This document shows positions 52,501 to 59,924 of a stretch of 64,000 nucleotides of DNA, in pieces. Origin of the DNA: Deltaproteobacteria bacterium (GTDB lineage: Bacteria > Myxococcota > XYA12-FULL-58-9). The translations under genes were made by a program, and so were the position numbers. Position 1 is the stretch's first letter. Each line of letters begins with the position of its first letter. The notes under the pieces are model-generated. The model saw nothing but the letters and a program-made list of their open reading frames with translations, was not told the origin of the DNA and searched no databases. The DNA is taken from contig JACRCV010000075.1 in assembly GCA_016218825.1 (NCBI GenBank), positions 62,001-126,000 on the forward strand, in the 5' to 3' direction.

Positions 52501-55500
52501 GCATTTGGCGCCGCCGAACGGCCCGCCGCGACTGGTGGAGGCGAACGGCCCGCCGCGGCTGGTGGAGGCGAATGGGCCGCCGCGGCTGGTCGAAGCCAAT
52601 GGGTCGCCGCACCTCGTCGACGCCCGCCCGGGGGGATCGGCGGCGGCTGCCGGCGAAGCAGGTGCCGTCACCAACTCGGCAGCGACGGCGCTCGCGGAGG
52701 TGCCGGCCGGCACCTTGGCCGCAAGCCTGGAGGTGTGGTTGCCGGCGGACGGCGCCACCCTGTCCGGCGAGCGCCTCACGGTATACGGCCGGAGCGCGCC
52801 GGAGAACACCGTGCGGCTGAACGGTGAGGTGCTCGGGCTCGACGACGACGGCCGGTTCATGAAGACGTTGGTGCTGCCGACCGGACCGGTCAGGGTGGAC
52901 GTGAGCGCCGAGGATCAGGACGGCAACAGCGCCCACGTCGCGCGTTCGTACCAGGTCCCGGACTCGGAGTGGTTCCTGTTGGCGATGGGTGACGGTGTCG
53001 CCGGACGGGGGCAGGGTCTCGAGGGAATGAACCGCGGCACGACATGGGACAGCACGCGGGGCAGCTACCCCGACAGCCTCCCCGACGACCTCTATCTTCA
53101 TGGTCGGGCGGTGGGGTACTTCAAGGGCCGGGTGAAGGGCGCGGCGCTGTTCGCCGCCAACCCGTTCCGCGAGGTGCGGTTGAGTGCGCACCTCGACACC
53201 GGCAAGGCCGCCGACGCCGACTTGGTGAAGCAGCTCATCGATCCGGAGCGCTACTACCCGGTTTACGGTGACGCGGCCACCGAGGTTCAGGACGTCTCGT
53301 CGCGCTCCAAGATCTACGTGCTCGTGGAGGCGGATCGGTCGCGCGCCATCGTCGGTAACTTCTCGACCAAGCTCGACGGCCTCGAGCTGTTCCGCTTCCA
53401 GCGCAGCTACTTCGGGGCCGCCGTCGATCTCGACCACGAATTCGTCGCCGGCTCGCGGTCGCAGGCGCACGCGCTCGTCGCCTCGGGACAGAACGGCGTT
53501 CGCCACCGCCAGGTGGCTCTGCAGGGCACCGGCGGCTCGATGTACTTCTTGCGGGACGGCGAGCTCGTCGAGGGCTCGGAGCGCGTCGAGCTCGTGGTGC
53601 GGGACGCGGTGACCGGCATGCGCCTGCAGGCGGTGCCGCAGACCCGCGACGTCGACTACAGCATCAGCTACCGCGAGGGCCGCCTGGTGTTCTCGGCGCC
53701 GGTGCCGTCGGTGGCGCTCGCGGGCTGGCGCTTGAACCAGAACGCGAGTCGGACGCTGGACGGCAACCCGGTGTTCGCCGAGATCGAGTACGACTACCGG
53801 TCGCCGGCGCTTGATCAGGGGGACAAGGCCATGGCGGTCCAGGTGCGCCAGGGCTTCGGCGATCGGGTGATCGTGGGCGGCGGCGCGGTGAGCGAGGACC
53901 GCACCGCCTCCGGCGGCTCGAAGTACGAGCTCTACGGCGTCGACTTCGTCGGTCGGATCTCGAAGACCACGCGGGTGACGGCCGAGCTCGCCTACTCCAA
54001 GGCGACCGACGGCGATCACCTGGCGAGCTACGACGGCGGCGTGACCTACGGCACGCTGGGGGCGAGCGATCCGTTGCGCGCCGGCACCAACGCCTCACGC
54101 CTGCCGGCGAACGCCAAGGGCAGGGCAGGGAAGCTGACGCTCGCCGGCGATCTGGGCGAGTTCCTGCCGCGTCCGAGCACCTTGCCCGCGGCCGCGGAGT
54201 TCTTGGCCTACAACCTCTACTATCAGTTTCAGGATCCGTTCTTCTACTCCGGCAACACCGTGTTCGAGCAGGGGCAGACGAAGGTCGGCGGCCAGCTGCG
54301 GGCGAGCCTGAGCGAGGTCGACAGCGTGCGCCTGCGCCACGACGGGGTCTGGAGCCGGCTGTTCTTGGGCGACGTCCCGCGAGACATCGACCGCCAGATC
54401 ACGACGCTGACCTACGAGCACCGCGGCGACGGTTGGCGGGCGGGGTCGGAGATCGGCCACACCTATTGGGACGACGGCGCTCGGGCGGTGAACACCGACG
54501 GCGTCAGCCTGTTCGGCGAGCGCAAGCTGCTGCCGCGCCTGACGCTGACCGGCGAGCAGCAGCTGCTGGTGCGCGCCGATTCCCGGGTGGTCGACGCCTG
54601 GAACGACCGGCTGGTGAGCTCGGTGAGCGCCCGCTATCAGCTGGGCGAGAGGCTGTACGCCACCGCGAACGAGAGCCTGCGCTGGTCGGGGGCCAACAGC
54701 GCCCAGCTCGGCCTGAAGACCAACGTGATGGACGACGTCAACCTGTACGCCGCCGAGCGCCTGACGACGACCCTGGACGGCCGGACCGTGAGCACCAGCG
54801 TCGTCGGCGGCGAGTCGACGGCGATCCCGGGCTCGCGCTCGTACGCCGAGTACCAACTGGACGCGCTGGCGTCGGGGCAGAGCGGTCGCGCGGTCTTCGG
54901 CATGGACAACAAGTGGTCACTCTTGGACGGTGTGACCCTGAACCTGTCGTACGAGCGGGCACAGCTCCTCGGCGCGCAGCAGAGCGCCGCCGGCGGTGTC
55001 GGGTCGGCGGTCAACGAGCCGAGCGTCACCGGCTATGGCGCGACGCCGCTCGGGCCGACGCAGCAGTTCACCGCGTCCGGCTACTCCTCGGCCGGGGTGG
55101 TCCCGGTCGGGGTGTCGTCGCGCGACGCCTTCGCCACCGGTCTCGAGCTGCTGCGGGCGAAGAGCTTCAAGGCCGGGCTCCGCTTCGAGATGCGCTACGA
55201 CCGCGGCGACGCGCAGCTGGGCGCCCACGACCGCCTGGTGTTCTTCGGCCAGGCCGGGGCCGATTGGCGTCTGGACCGCTACCTCGTGGTCCTCGGCCGG
55301 GCCCGGGGTGCTGCGGTGCAGAACCTCGATTTCCGCGAAGAGGCGGGCTCAGAGCTCGGCTTCGCCGAAGGGCAGTACGCCGACGTCTCGTTGGGGGTGG
55401 CGCTTCGCCCGGTGCACACCGACTTCGTCAACGGCCTGTTCAAGTGGACGCGGCGCTACGAGCGCCGGCCGGTGAACGTGGAGCTGACGCAGTTCCAGCT

Positions 55501-55879
55501 CGAGATCGCGGACGTCATCGCCGCCGAGGCGGCGTTCGAGCTCGGCGGTGGCCTGCAGCTGGTGAACAAGGTCGCGGTGAAGGTCTTCGAGGTCCAGGAC
55601 GCCGAGCTCACGAAGCTCCGCGCCACGACGCTGTTGGCGATCGTCCGCCTGAACTACCACCTCACGGACGCGTTTGACGCCGGCGCCGAGTACCGCTGGC
55701 TCGGCGACTTCTTGACCCGGGAGCGAGAGCACGGGCCGCTCTTCGAGCTCGCGTGGATCCCGGTGCCCTACGCCGCGGTGGGCGTGGGCTACAACTTCAC
55801 CCGGTTCTCCGAGGACCTGCTGGCCGATCCGCGGCTCACGCAGCACGGCTTGTTCCTGCGGGTGACGGCGCGCTATTAG
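40598..55879 (+). CDS. Giant DUF11-repeat surface protein with C-terminal outer-membrane barrel
   Basis: A 5093-residue exported protein in one unbroken frame. Order: signal peptide (cleavage near AYA, ~39); a globular N-terminal domain (~45-390, with YLFWSG and NWSLVIVWK); about 17 tandem DUF11/TIGR01451-type repeats (~398-2727, ~136 residues each, with GDxxxYTxxVxNxG and VVVTDxL); an SdrD/Cna-B-like domain (~2732); another DUF11-like domain (~2988-3121); a second Cna-B-like domain (~3131-3218, DTDIEGKFHFRGV); an OmpA-like domain (~3398-3505, ending ELNRRVVLK); a second OmpA-like domain (~3708-3823, EMNRRVSIE); four NGPPRLVEA units (3974-4009); an Ig-like domain (~4043-4118); then ~970 residues of amphipathic strands ending TARY, typical of an outer-membrane barrel. 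Likely a surface stalk or adhesin anchored by its own barrel; ligand unknown. Confidence 0.85.
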   Translation: METTGAVKGDLVHRVVGGRLVRVSVLGVAVLGAVAPAYADVEGTAPAKVGNWRLYGGHSALGAALMVPGPSRAEVNSVLLPSATSEVTDLPYDAEVAAAYLFWSGSLTYLDRSGPPDPPDREVDFTAADGTFYNDLSVDTDYTGFGRCATVAGLGGFFYCRRDVTDLIQAQGPGNANGIYSVGDLRADPGTFDPSDPQFVNSQAKYANWSLVIVWKAASETVRRDVVLYDGFLRLDEVVPRANDPTPLGVYSFTVADFVVGSPALGRLTVFAMEGDRQLGVPPQDLTGCPSCWDGLSFRAQSAASPTMLANGMNPRYNSFNSSSDVSTDIDTYSLGGLIGTGDTSATLTMLSGDGAVDVAYNQGNGESFNVGWVVMTIDTLTPNFAGSQTRKTVLPANAGPGQRLYYLIDVVNQGSAAATGVVVKDSIPAGSRYLAGSTRVNGVPRADVGGTSPLLAGLSLGTIGDAHSGGNSRQVTFEVEVEAAACGGVVDNYATVLSNETDPVTLGPARTTVSTSVLDPPTKAVAFVSAPPVGPGSTFAYTIDLGNSGSSAASGVKVSDPLPPYVRVASVLATSGGWSLSGNTLTVTNIDVPASGSAQVVVVGLVLSVAELQAAGVSESSIDGLLVSNQATVSGGCAPDQVTDDPESGGLQPTTFSLTYAPILGSSSKTGVDLNGGALEPGDVIRYTVTARNTGNRAVEVVLTDGIPANTSYVPGSTKLDGLSVPDVGGTSALLAGYSLGILGYVGDNDRVVSFEVSVPALAANGAVVTNQATLSVPQVPAAGVQVSSAPLVVRAAPDLSTSTKTVLDQTAPFGVYIPGDLVTYTITVVNSGNRPATNVAVQDELPVEVEVIAVSGGGVVGAGSVSWPTRASLAAGGTLTYTIQARLAPLIDNGVVVTNLGRIACAELVETTVSAGVTITSGPHLAVTKIDVHPSSPPRPGDGVSYRIRIENDGTAIARDLQVTDDLDVSLTNVSAPGASVSGRRITWSAASDARLASLLPGAATSIELVVSAALSSPLANGTVVANQAAVAALGIGAILSDDPDVGGSADPTTFVVVSQATLSFSKRVEDRSPTTPYQPGDRVRYTLTLTAGGDAPLTDVVVTDPVDTALGNVSVSGGSTRAGVVTWSAATGSPSLSRLSPGQGASLVFEAVIGANVADATVVSNQAQAASVELGQAILSDGDAAAAGAQPTRFQVVSKPRLALVKAVALVADANGEFNPGDTVAYTLTLSNRGTAAATGVVLTDTFDGRLTLTDAAGGVASGNLVTWAFVDALAPGASRTVVPQLKIARPLDNGVEIGNQGAVLCAEAPGPEPSDDPSLPGTADVTVFRIRSRPDFSRTTKTVTDITGDPLVTRPGDRLAYTVVVENSGDADADLVVVEDPLSPEVTVAVPANARLDGNRLLWDVSTEPALARLAAGAAKTLTFEATVNSPLANGTRVANQAAVHSDEVALAALSDDPATAAVDDETVVNVVSTADLGASTKTVTSLTGVPIVSARPNTTVRYTITVVSRGDAPATNVVVNDAVHSALDIVSAPGGSIDAGAHAIRFAADTTPALASLAPGANVVLTFDARLQTPLDDGLVIANQGSISAAGIAAPVLTDANPTTLAKEETLLTVTASPDLSGCTAVFVNPGTGQVLSAARPGDAVRMLITLVNRGDGIARGVRVTDTVDLSLLTNVTVRDGGALAGNVASFSVAEVRPGTDVQLRIDARLRSPLDPTTLVNQAAVLLGSAGAILTDDPAQPGTADPTRLPILSAATLDLSTKDVVTAVGGGIAGPGETITYSIDVRNTGDANAHDVVLTDALSTDLELVAASGNGVYDPASRKVVWSAPLVAGGGHLVLTVTARVQATTPNGRVIENRGELAGQGLPLVYTDDRLTGTPDSPTRVTVRALPSFSVFQKVVELLDQQTPGRLAPGDRLRYTLILQNKGNAAATNVEVRDLIDPTLLTELSPVTPFTVVGNEVVFDAATVPALALVAPEQRLEVVFEARVVANVADSTPIANQAFVSSAEVEGATSSDDPATSAPQDATTVTVRYPQLELVKSVRDLNGGEVWPGDSLAFTISVKNRGSVTASDVVVSDALTPEAVSLLTAIDAPGATHSGQTYKWTLRELAAGAVATVGLDARVAENATHGASATNRASAKPNGAPEATSNVVSFAVVSLPRLEDATLIVSSASRRVAPEEILTYTFVIPNKGQAAATDVVVTDALDPTLEIIALSDGGIASSQSASWRLGSIGVGETRRLELQARVRADAADGVTIANQGFITARQISGPLPTDDPGTVAPDDPTTVAVVARPALAKSTLQATDLNGGVAAAGDRIRYELVVHNTGTIRATGVGVRLALPPYTGYVAGSTQLNGVAIPDAGGQAPVLAGVPLQSGRGDAAPGVVLADDLKAPQDELAVLSFEVQLDPRVLPGVVISAQAEISCAELPLVLSDNPATDSVSGDPTLVVVGGGAELVVTKSVELLRDLPPNGRADVGDRLRYVLSVTNGGDGTAAATVLVDRLPATLSVPTAALALQGRSLTVAAGDDDGEISADGVVTVRLGELARGQGQRVVVDADIGSGPVVVNQAEVTSGSTTWLSDADPMLAGIQATVTVVDSATPLLDLSLTANDENGGVVEASDKIAFALEVVNRGATAVHDVILEARRPTLTAAPVVAASERATLTSADPPAWTLSTLGPGERVRLSFESTVNPDATSGDVVATGAEATLTGASFASPDVELMVGGGVGTGGFSGRIFRDHGVKDGVYTEGQDEALTGFSVLLVPESRLGAADSDAEPSTLAVRSIGVGRDGKYRLVGVPVGRYQLWAAAADGAMFAASPTLAARGGSGQTYDLAVDPSGIVYQEVDGAALPVAGARVFLVDFDTGQDLPRTAMFGGQQGQVTTGQGFYRFDVRASALPRRLYIRIEPPSASFVFPSVVFPPEGVSADSRWGSPATADAGGRIVPSDIPDLTADHRYFLRFDLDAGSPNYTNNHIPIDRLDQHIKLVKQASRRTAQIGEIVTYSVRITNPLDREFVIDDAGQGGVWLVDDFPEGMQWARDEASVVTTIAGGASEPRRLGVRSRSGKTIVFQALSLPARSVVTVRYYAVVGVRAKGEQTNRARLVDAGNVRISNEASATVRIVADPIFDQGTVLGRVFCDDGNGAIDAAELGLPGARVYLDNGYYVDTDIEGKFHFRGVDPGRHLIKIDLNSTPPGTTPATDVRRDFYVSRGLLAKINFGLRCAWSAARPTEVTLKTPPPPAPAGQSVVLMVDRLQPGIALDGAAQALPLVDAVLTAVGDAPDLVTAGVEVPGPTALVWHTQVADAVRIVRWEISVFADDGREVWRVGGDGRPPARIPWQILPADQPLTPGASYTYRIAAQTVEGDLGEGRWRQLSYQLGGATPAAAAAPTVWNGLMFEPDSDTPTTLAKDRVRELVTALRKQGPLPALTLEAHTYFNAQRSANLLLSQRQAVALRALLVAAGYPEVKIRAVGKGDTEPLAPSVTRKARELNRRVVLKTEQPVVVRAAPPPAPEYAGVAIVNGEAQILDEQRFERELPVDVGTAVRIDLRQQNGRRVRVTRVYPFAQVASGDRPSVTLEVAGSVTDGSLRIGSDTVPLALAVASCDLENGALGLSATGLEPPARFKVRAAVPLRSWLVRILNPEGTVLNDLSGEGDPPEIVTWNGRSNADAVVVRPATYSYRCLLTDLDGNRVVSARRPIMVGGAGAKPTYAKTLRGELYPRAEGLQAEVLRELDLAAAAASGVAGARLRVEVHDTAAGGKLQAQIRTARLAAAFKAALVARGVAESSIDAVAVGGAKPLMAGAGRRADEMNRRVSIEVVAAAAPELLAIVETPAAPHAKVAGTALPVDASGTFAGTVVVDPDAVLLVDLLAADGRSGLFNVPIFDGKPLGAAVTEIPQGRRPKEGEPRIGSDPASLRAPQTELPEPVAAAPASGAAADNLPVEFHESLTDDGGVDAVVGWRPAMPTPHLAPPNGPPRLVEANGPPRLVEANGPPRLVEANGSPHLVDARPGGSAAAAGEAGAVTNSAATALAEVPAGTLAASLEVWLPADGATLSGERLTVYGRSAPENTVRLNGEVLGLDDDGRFMKTLVLPTGPVRVDVSAEDQDGNSAHVARSYQVPDSEWFLLAMGDGVAGRGQGLEGMNRGTTWDSTRGSYPDSLPDDLYLHGRAVGYFKGRVKGAALFAANPFREVRLSAHLDTGKAADADLVKQLIDPERYYPVYGDAATEVQDVSSRSKIYVLVEADRSRAIVGNFSTKLDGLELFRFQRSYFGAAVDLDHEFVAGSRSQAHALVASGQNGVRHRQVALQGTGGSMYFLRDGELVEGSERVELVVRDAVTGMRLQAVPQTRDVDYSISYREGRLVFSAPVPSVALAGWRLNQNASRTLDGNPVFAEIEYDYRSPALDQGDKAMAVQVRQGFGDRVIVGGGAVSEDRTASGGSKYELYGVDFVGRISKTTRVTAELAYSKATDGDHLASYDGGVTYGTLGASDPLRAGTNASRLPANAKGRAGKLTLAGDLGEFLPRPSTLPAAAEFLAYNLYYQFQDPFFYSGNTVFEQGQTKVGGQLRASLSEVDSVRLRHDGVWSRLFLGDVPRDIDRQITTLTYEHRGDGWRAGSEIGHTYWDDGARAVNTDGVSLFGERKLLPRLTLTGEQQLLVRADSRVVDAWNDRLVSSVSARYQLGERLYATANESLRWSGANSAQLGLKTNVMDDVNLYAAERLTTTLDGRTVSTSVVGGESTAIPGSRSYAEYQLDALASGQSGRAVFGMDNKWSLLDGVTLNLSYERAQLLGAQQSAAGGVGSAVNEPSVTGYGATPLGPTQQFTASGYSSAGVVPVGVSSRDAFATGLELLRAKSFKAGLRFEMRYDRGDAQLGAHDRLVFFGQAGADWRLDRYLVVLGRARGAAVQNLDFREEAGSELGFAEGQYADVSLGVALRPVHTDFVNGLFKWTRRYERRPVNVELTQFQLEIADVIAAEAAFELGGGLQLVNKVAVKVFEVQDAELTKLRATTLLAIVRLNYHLTDAFDAGAEYRWLGDFLTREREHGPLFELAWIPVPYAAVGVGYNFTRFSEDLLADPRLTQHGLFLRVTARY
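52517..52624 (+). repeat. Four 27-base in-frame units encoding NGPPRLVEA
   Basis: Units at 52517-52543, 52544-52570, 52571-52597 and 52598-52624 inside the giant gene. Protein units are NGPPRLVEA three times, then NGSPHLVDA. The last two units use AAT GGG where the first two use AAC GGC, so divergence has begun. It forms a short Pro-rich linker between OmpA-like and Ig-like domains. Confidence 0.9.
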
Positions 55880-55896
55880 CCCGGGTGGGACCCGGG
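55880..55896. terminator. Hairpin after the giant gene
   Basis: CCCGGGT (55880-55886) and ACCCGGG (55890-55896) form a perfect 7-bp stem with a 3-base loop directly after the stop codon, between the converging giant gene and DUF58 gene. No T-run follows. Confidence 0.45.
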
Positions 55897-55966
55897 TGGG
55901 GCGAGGGGCTCCGATCCACGCGAGCGCAACGTGCGAGCAGTCGGCGGCCCGGCGACCGGGGTTTGC

Positions 55967-56917
55967 TCAGGGCCGCCGTTCGCGACCGCGGAGGAAGTGG
56001 GCCAGGATCTGCGCCGGCGGCTCCGCGCTGCTGACCTGGTGGTAGTCGATGCCGGAGGCGGCCATCTCCCGGGCGGTCGCGGCGAGGAACTTCCGCATCT
56101 CGTCGACGAAGGTCTGGCGCAGCGTCCGTGGGTGGACGAAGAGGCGGCGCGGATCTTCCATCGAGGCGAACAGCGCCGGGTTGTCGTAGGGGAAGCTCAG
56201 CTCGTCGGGGTCGACGAGGTGCAACACCGCGACGTCGTGGCGGCGCGCGGCGAGGCGGCGGAACGCCAGGCCGAGCTCCGGATCCGGGTCGAAGAGGTCG
56301 GTGAGCAGCACCACCAGCGAGCGGCGGCGATTGCGCGCCGCGAATTGGTCGACCGAGCGCGCGATGCCGGTGACGCCGCTGGGGGCGAGGCGCACCAGGG
56401 CCGCGAGGACCTCCAGCAGGTGGCCGCTGGTGGCACGCGCCGCGAGCTCGCCCGTCGGCTGCGACGCGAAGGTGACCAGGCCGACGGCGTCGCCCTGGCG
56501 CAGCGCCAGGTAGGCGAGGGCGGCGGCGAGCGTGGTCGCGAGCTGCAGCTTGGTCGGGCGGCCGGCGCCGGCGAAGCCCATCGAGCCCGAGTGGTCGACG
56601 ACGAGCTCGAGGGCGAGGTTGGTCTCGTCCTCGAACTGCTTGACGTGGTAGCGATCGGTCTTCGCGAACGCGCGCCAATCGACGTGGCGGATGTCGTCCC
56701 CCGGGGAGTAGAGCTTGTGCTCGGAGAACTCGATCGCGCTGCCGCGGCGCAGCGAGCGGTGAACGCCGGCCAGCGCCCCGGTGGCGATCTCGCGGGCGTT
56801 GAGCTGCAGGGTCTCGATCTCGGCGAGCAGCGCCGGGTCGATCACCTCGCGGCGGACATCGTCGGCAGACGACGGGGGCGCGGCGGTCGCCGGGGTGTCG
56901 TTGTCGGACGCGGCCAT
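55967..56917 (-). CDS. DUF58 / von Willebrand A-like protein
   Basis: A 316-residue protein of the DUF58 family, usually encoded after a MoxR ATPase. The DUF58 motif YSPGDDIRHVDWRAFAKT is at 70-87, and the metal-binding DHSGS (108-112) starts a von Willebrand A-type fold. The family is thought to work with MoxR in assembling or activating envelope or enzyme complexes; the client here is unknown. It starts 6 bases after moxR, and no further Bat-type genes follow. Confidence 0.88.
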   Translation of the reverse strand: MAASDNDTPATAAPPSSADDVRREVIDPALLAEIETLQLNAREIATGALAGVHRSLRRGSAIEFSEHKLYSPGDDIRHVDWRAFAKTDRYHVKQFEDETNLALELVVDHSGSMGFAGAGRPTKLQLATTLAAALAYLALRQGDAVGLVTFASQPTGELAARATSGHLLEVLAALVRLAPSGVTGIARSVDQFAARNRRRSLVVLLTDLFDPDPELGLAFRRLAARRHDVAVLHLVDPDELSFPYDNPALFASMEDPRRLFVHPRTLRQTFVDEMRKFLAATAREMAASGIDYHQVSSAEPPAQILAHFLRGRERRP

Positions 56918-56923
56918 CGGCTC

Positions 56924-57940
<1,017 letters not shown>

Positions 57941-57982
57941 GGCGGCAATCTAGCAGACCGAATCAGGCGGCAACAGGGGGCG

Positions 57983-58696
57983 TCACGCGGTCTTGACGCC
58001 GACGAACAACGCCGAGCCCAAGATGATGATCGGACAGCTCACCGCGAAGCCGGCGCGCGCCATGAAGCTCGTGATCTCGTCGACGCGGGCCGGCATGAAC
58101 GGCAGGTGGTCGTCGGCCGACAGCGAGGTCTCGAGCTCCCAGAACTCGTGGCTGATGCGACCCGCCTGGAGGTGCTCCTGGATGATCCGGGCGCGGATGG
58201 TCGGGACCAGATCCCACCCCGCCGGGCGGTCGCTCGCGATCTCGTCGGCGAGCAGGAGCAGCCCGCCTTTGCGGACGCTGAGGCCGAGACCGTCAATCAC
58301 CTGGCGCTTCAGGGGATCCTCGAGGTGGTGCAGCGCGAACGAGCTCAGCGCCAGGTCGTAGGCCTGGGCGACATAGACCTGGGCCGCCACCGCCGGCTCG
58401 GCGAAGTCGCCGACCACCGCGTGTTGGACGCTGTCGCCCAGCACGTCCTGGGCAGCGCTCACCATCGCCGCCGACCCATCGACCAGCGTGATACTGCCAT
58501 GCGGATCGCACGCCGGCGCCACCGCGACGGTCGCCGAGCCCGGACCGCAGCCGAGATCGAGGATCTCCTGCGGTCGATTGGGACCGGCCCGCAGCACGTC
58601 GAGCATGCCGTTCAGGATCGGCAGGTAGCCCGGCACTATGAGGGGCCACATCTGCGGGTAGTGGCGAGCGATCCTGTCGTACCGCGCGAAGCGCAT
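57983..58696 (-). CDS. SAM-dependent class I methyltransferase
   Basis: A 237-residue product when started at the ATG complementing 58696 (MRFARYDRIARHYPQMWP). The frame is open to 58801 but that part overlaps the end of the upstream lipoprotein gene. Motif I, ILDLGCGPGSATVAV, is at 45-59, and VDGSAAMV and LALSSFALHHLE follow. The substrate cannot be told. It is 10 bases after the lipoprotein gene and 42 bases before moxR, so all four are probably one operon. Confidence 0.8.
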   Translation of the reverse strand: MRFARYDRIARHYPQMWPLIVPGYLPILNGMLDVLRAGPNRPQEILDLGCGPGSATVAVAPACDPHGSITLVDGSAAMVSAAQDVLGDSVQHAVVGDFAEPAVAAQVYVAQAYDLALSSFALHHLEDPLKRQVIDGLGLSVRKGGLLLLADEIASDRPAGWDLVPTIRARIIQEHLQAGRISHEFWELETSLSADDHLPFMPARVDEITSFMARAGFAVSCPIIILGSALFVGVKTA

Positions 58697-58706
58697 CCGG
58701 ACGGCC

Positions 58707-59837
58707 TCAACCCTTGGGTCGGGCTGTCGGCGGCACCGGGGCCGGAGCGCCGTCGGCGGCGTCGGGTCGCGGCTGCTTGGCGTGCTTGTCGATCTGCGCA
58801 TCGAGGTCGTCGAACGCTGCCTGGGCGCGCTCGCGCACCTTGGCGACGGTCTGCTCCGGGAGCTCTTTCGCCAGGCTGTCGACGCTCTTCCTCATCACGT
58901 CCACCGGGTAGACGCAGCCCCAGCCGTACGTCGTGCGGCGCTTCCGGTACGGGCCGAGCCCGTCATCGTCGTACCAGAAGTCGGTCACGATCGCGCCCTT
59001 CGAGACCGCTTGTGTGGTCGCCACCGTCATCATCTCGAGCGCGGTGCTGCGGTCGGTCGTCAGCTCCTCGGAGTAGCTCGAGACCAGCGTCTGCAGCACC
59101 AACGCCAGCTGGGTGCGCACGTCCTCGACGACCACCTCGAAGGTGTTCTCGGGGTTGAAGGTCGGCAGCGAGAAGCCGACCGCGCAGAGCCGACCGCCCG
59201 GCTGCGTCCCGGTGCGATTCAGCCACGCCGGACCCACGGGCTCGCTCTCCTTGCTCTTCTTCTTTTTCTTCTTGGCGGTCGCGGTGCCGGCGACGGCTTT
59301 GGCGTCGACCCGGAAGGTGCTGGCGGCGATCTTGGCATCCACGCAGGCGCGACCGTAGGTGAAGTTCTTCTGCTGGAACGGCCCTTCGCCCAGCACGTCG
59401 ATCCAGAAGGCGAGCTTGGCCATCTGCTTGACCTGCTCCACCAGGTCATCGTCGACCATGACCGCCTGCGCCAAGTCGATCGAGGTGCCGGTGTTGGTGG
59501 TGCGGTCGATGATCGCTTCCTGGATGTTGGTCTCGATCACCCCGGCGAGGTTGCGGGCCGCGCGCTGCGAGGCCATCTCCCGTGGATAGGGAGAGTCGTC
59601 GTCGAAGGCCGCGCCGGCCACCCCGACGCCGCAGAGCTTGTCGGCTTCGATCTCGACGTGCTTGACCCAGTCGGGGATCGGGGTCGGCGTCGCCACCGTG
59701 CTGCTCTTGCTCGCGGGCCGGGTCGGCGCGAAGGGCGCGGCGGCCACCTCTTCAGCGACCTTCACCCGTCGGGCGCAGCCGTTCGCCGCCAGGGCGACGA
59801 GCGACGGCAGCAGGGCCAGAATTCGGCAACCTCTCAT
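58707..59837 (-). CDS. Lipoprotein with two LPP20-like domains
   Basis: A 376-residue lipoprotein with lipobox AANGC (Cys21). Two segments resemble each other and the LPP20 fold: WVKHVEIEADKLCGVGVAGA followed by REMASQRAARNLAGVIE, and WLNRTGTQPGGRLCAVGF followed by VEDVRTQLALVLQTLV. A Lys run (KKKKKKSK) lies between them, and the C terminus is Pro/Ala-rich. Function is unknown. GAGGAG precedes the start. It heads the reverse operon and diverges from the next lipoprotein gene with only 87 bases between. Confidence 0.75.
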   Translation of the reverse strand: MRGCRILALLPSLVALAANGCARRVKVAEEVAAAPFAPTRPASKSSTVATPTPIPDWVKHVEIEADKLCGVGVAGAAFDDDSPYPREMASQRAARNLAGVIETNIQEAIIDRTTNTGTSIDLAQAVMVDDDLVEQVKQMAKLAFWIDVLGEGPFQQKNFTYGRACVDAKIAASTFRVDAKAVAGTATAKKKKKKSKESEPVGPAWLNRTGTQPGGRLCAVGFSLPTFNPENTFEVVVEDVRTQLALVLQTLVSSYSEELTTDRSTALEMMTVATTQAVSKGAIVTDFWYDDDGLGPYRKRRTTYGWGCVYPVDVMRKSVDSLAKELPEQTVAKVRERAQAAFDDLDAQIDKHAKQPRPDAADGAPAPVPPTARPKG

Positions 59838-59924
59838 TGTGGCACTCCTCGTGGGTCAGGTAAGAATACGCCAACCCCGGCGCTCGTCCTAGCTTCAGGA
59901 GAGCGTCCAAGCAAGGAGGCCGCG

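Noticed and set aside
52517-52624. Short CRISPR-like array
   Set aside because: The four 27-base units are directly adjacent without spacers, are in frame and encode NGPPRLVEA; they belong to the giant protein.
58697-58801. A longer methyltransferase start at 58801
   Set aside because: It would overlap the end of the upstream lipoprotein gene by about 95 bases, and the added residues are Arg/Pro/Ser-rich with no motif.
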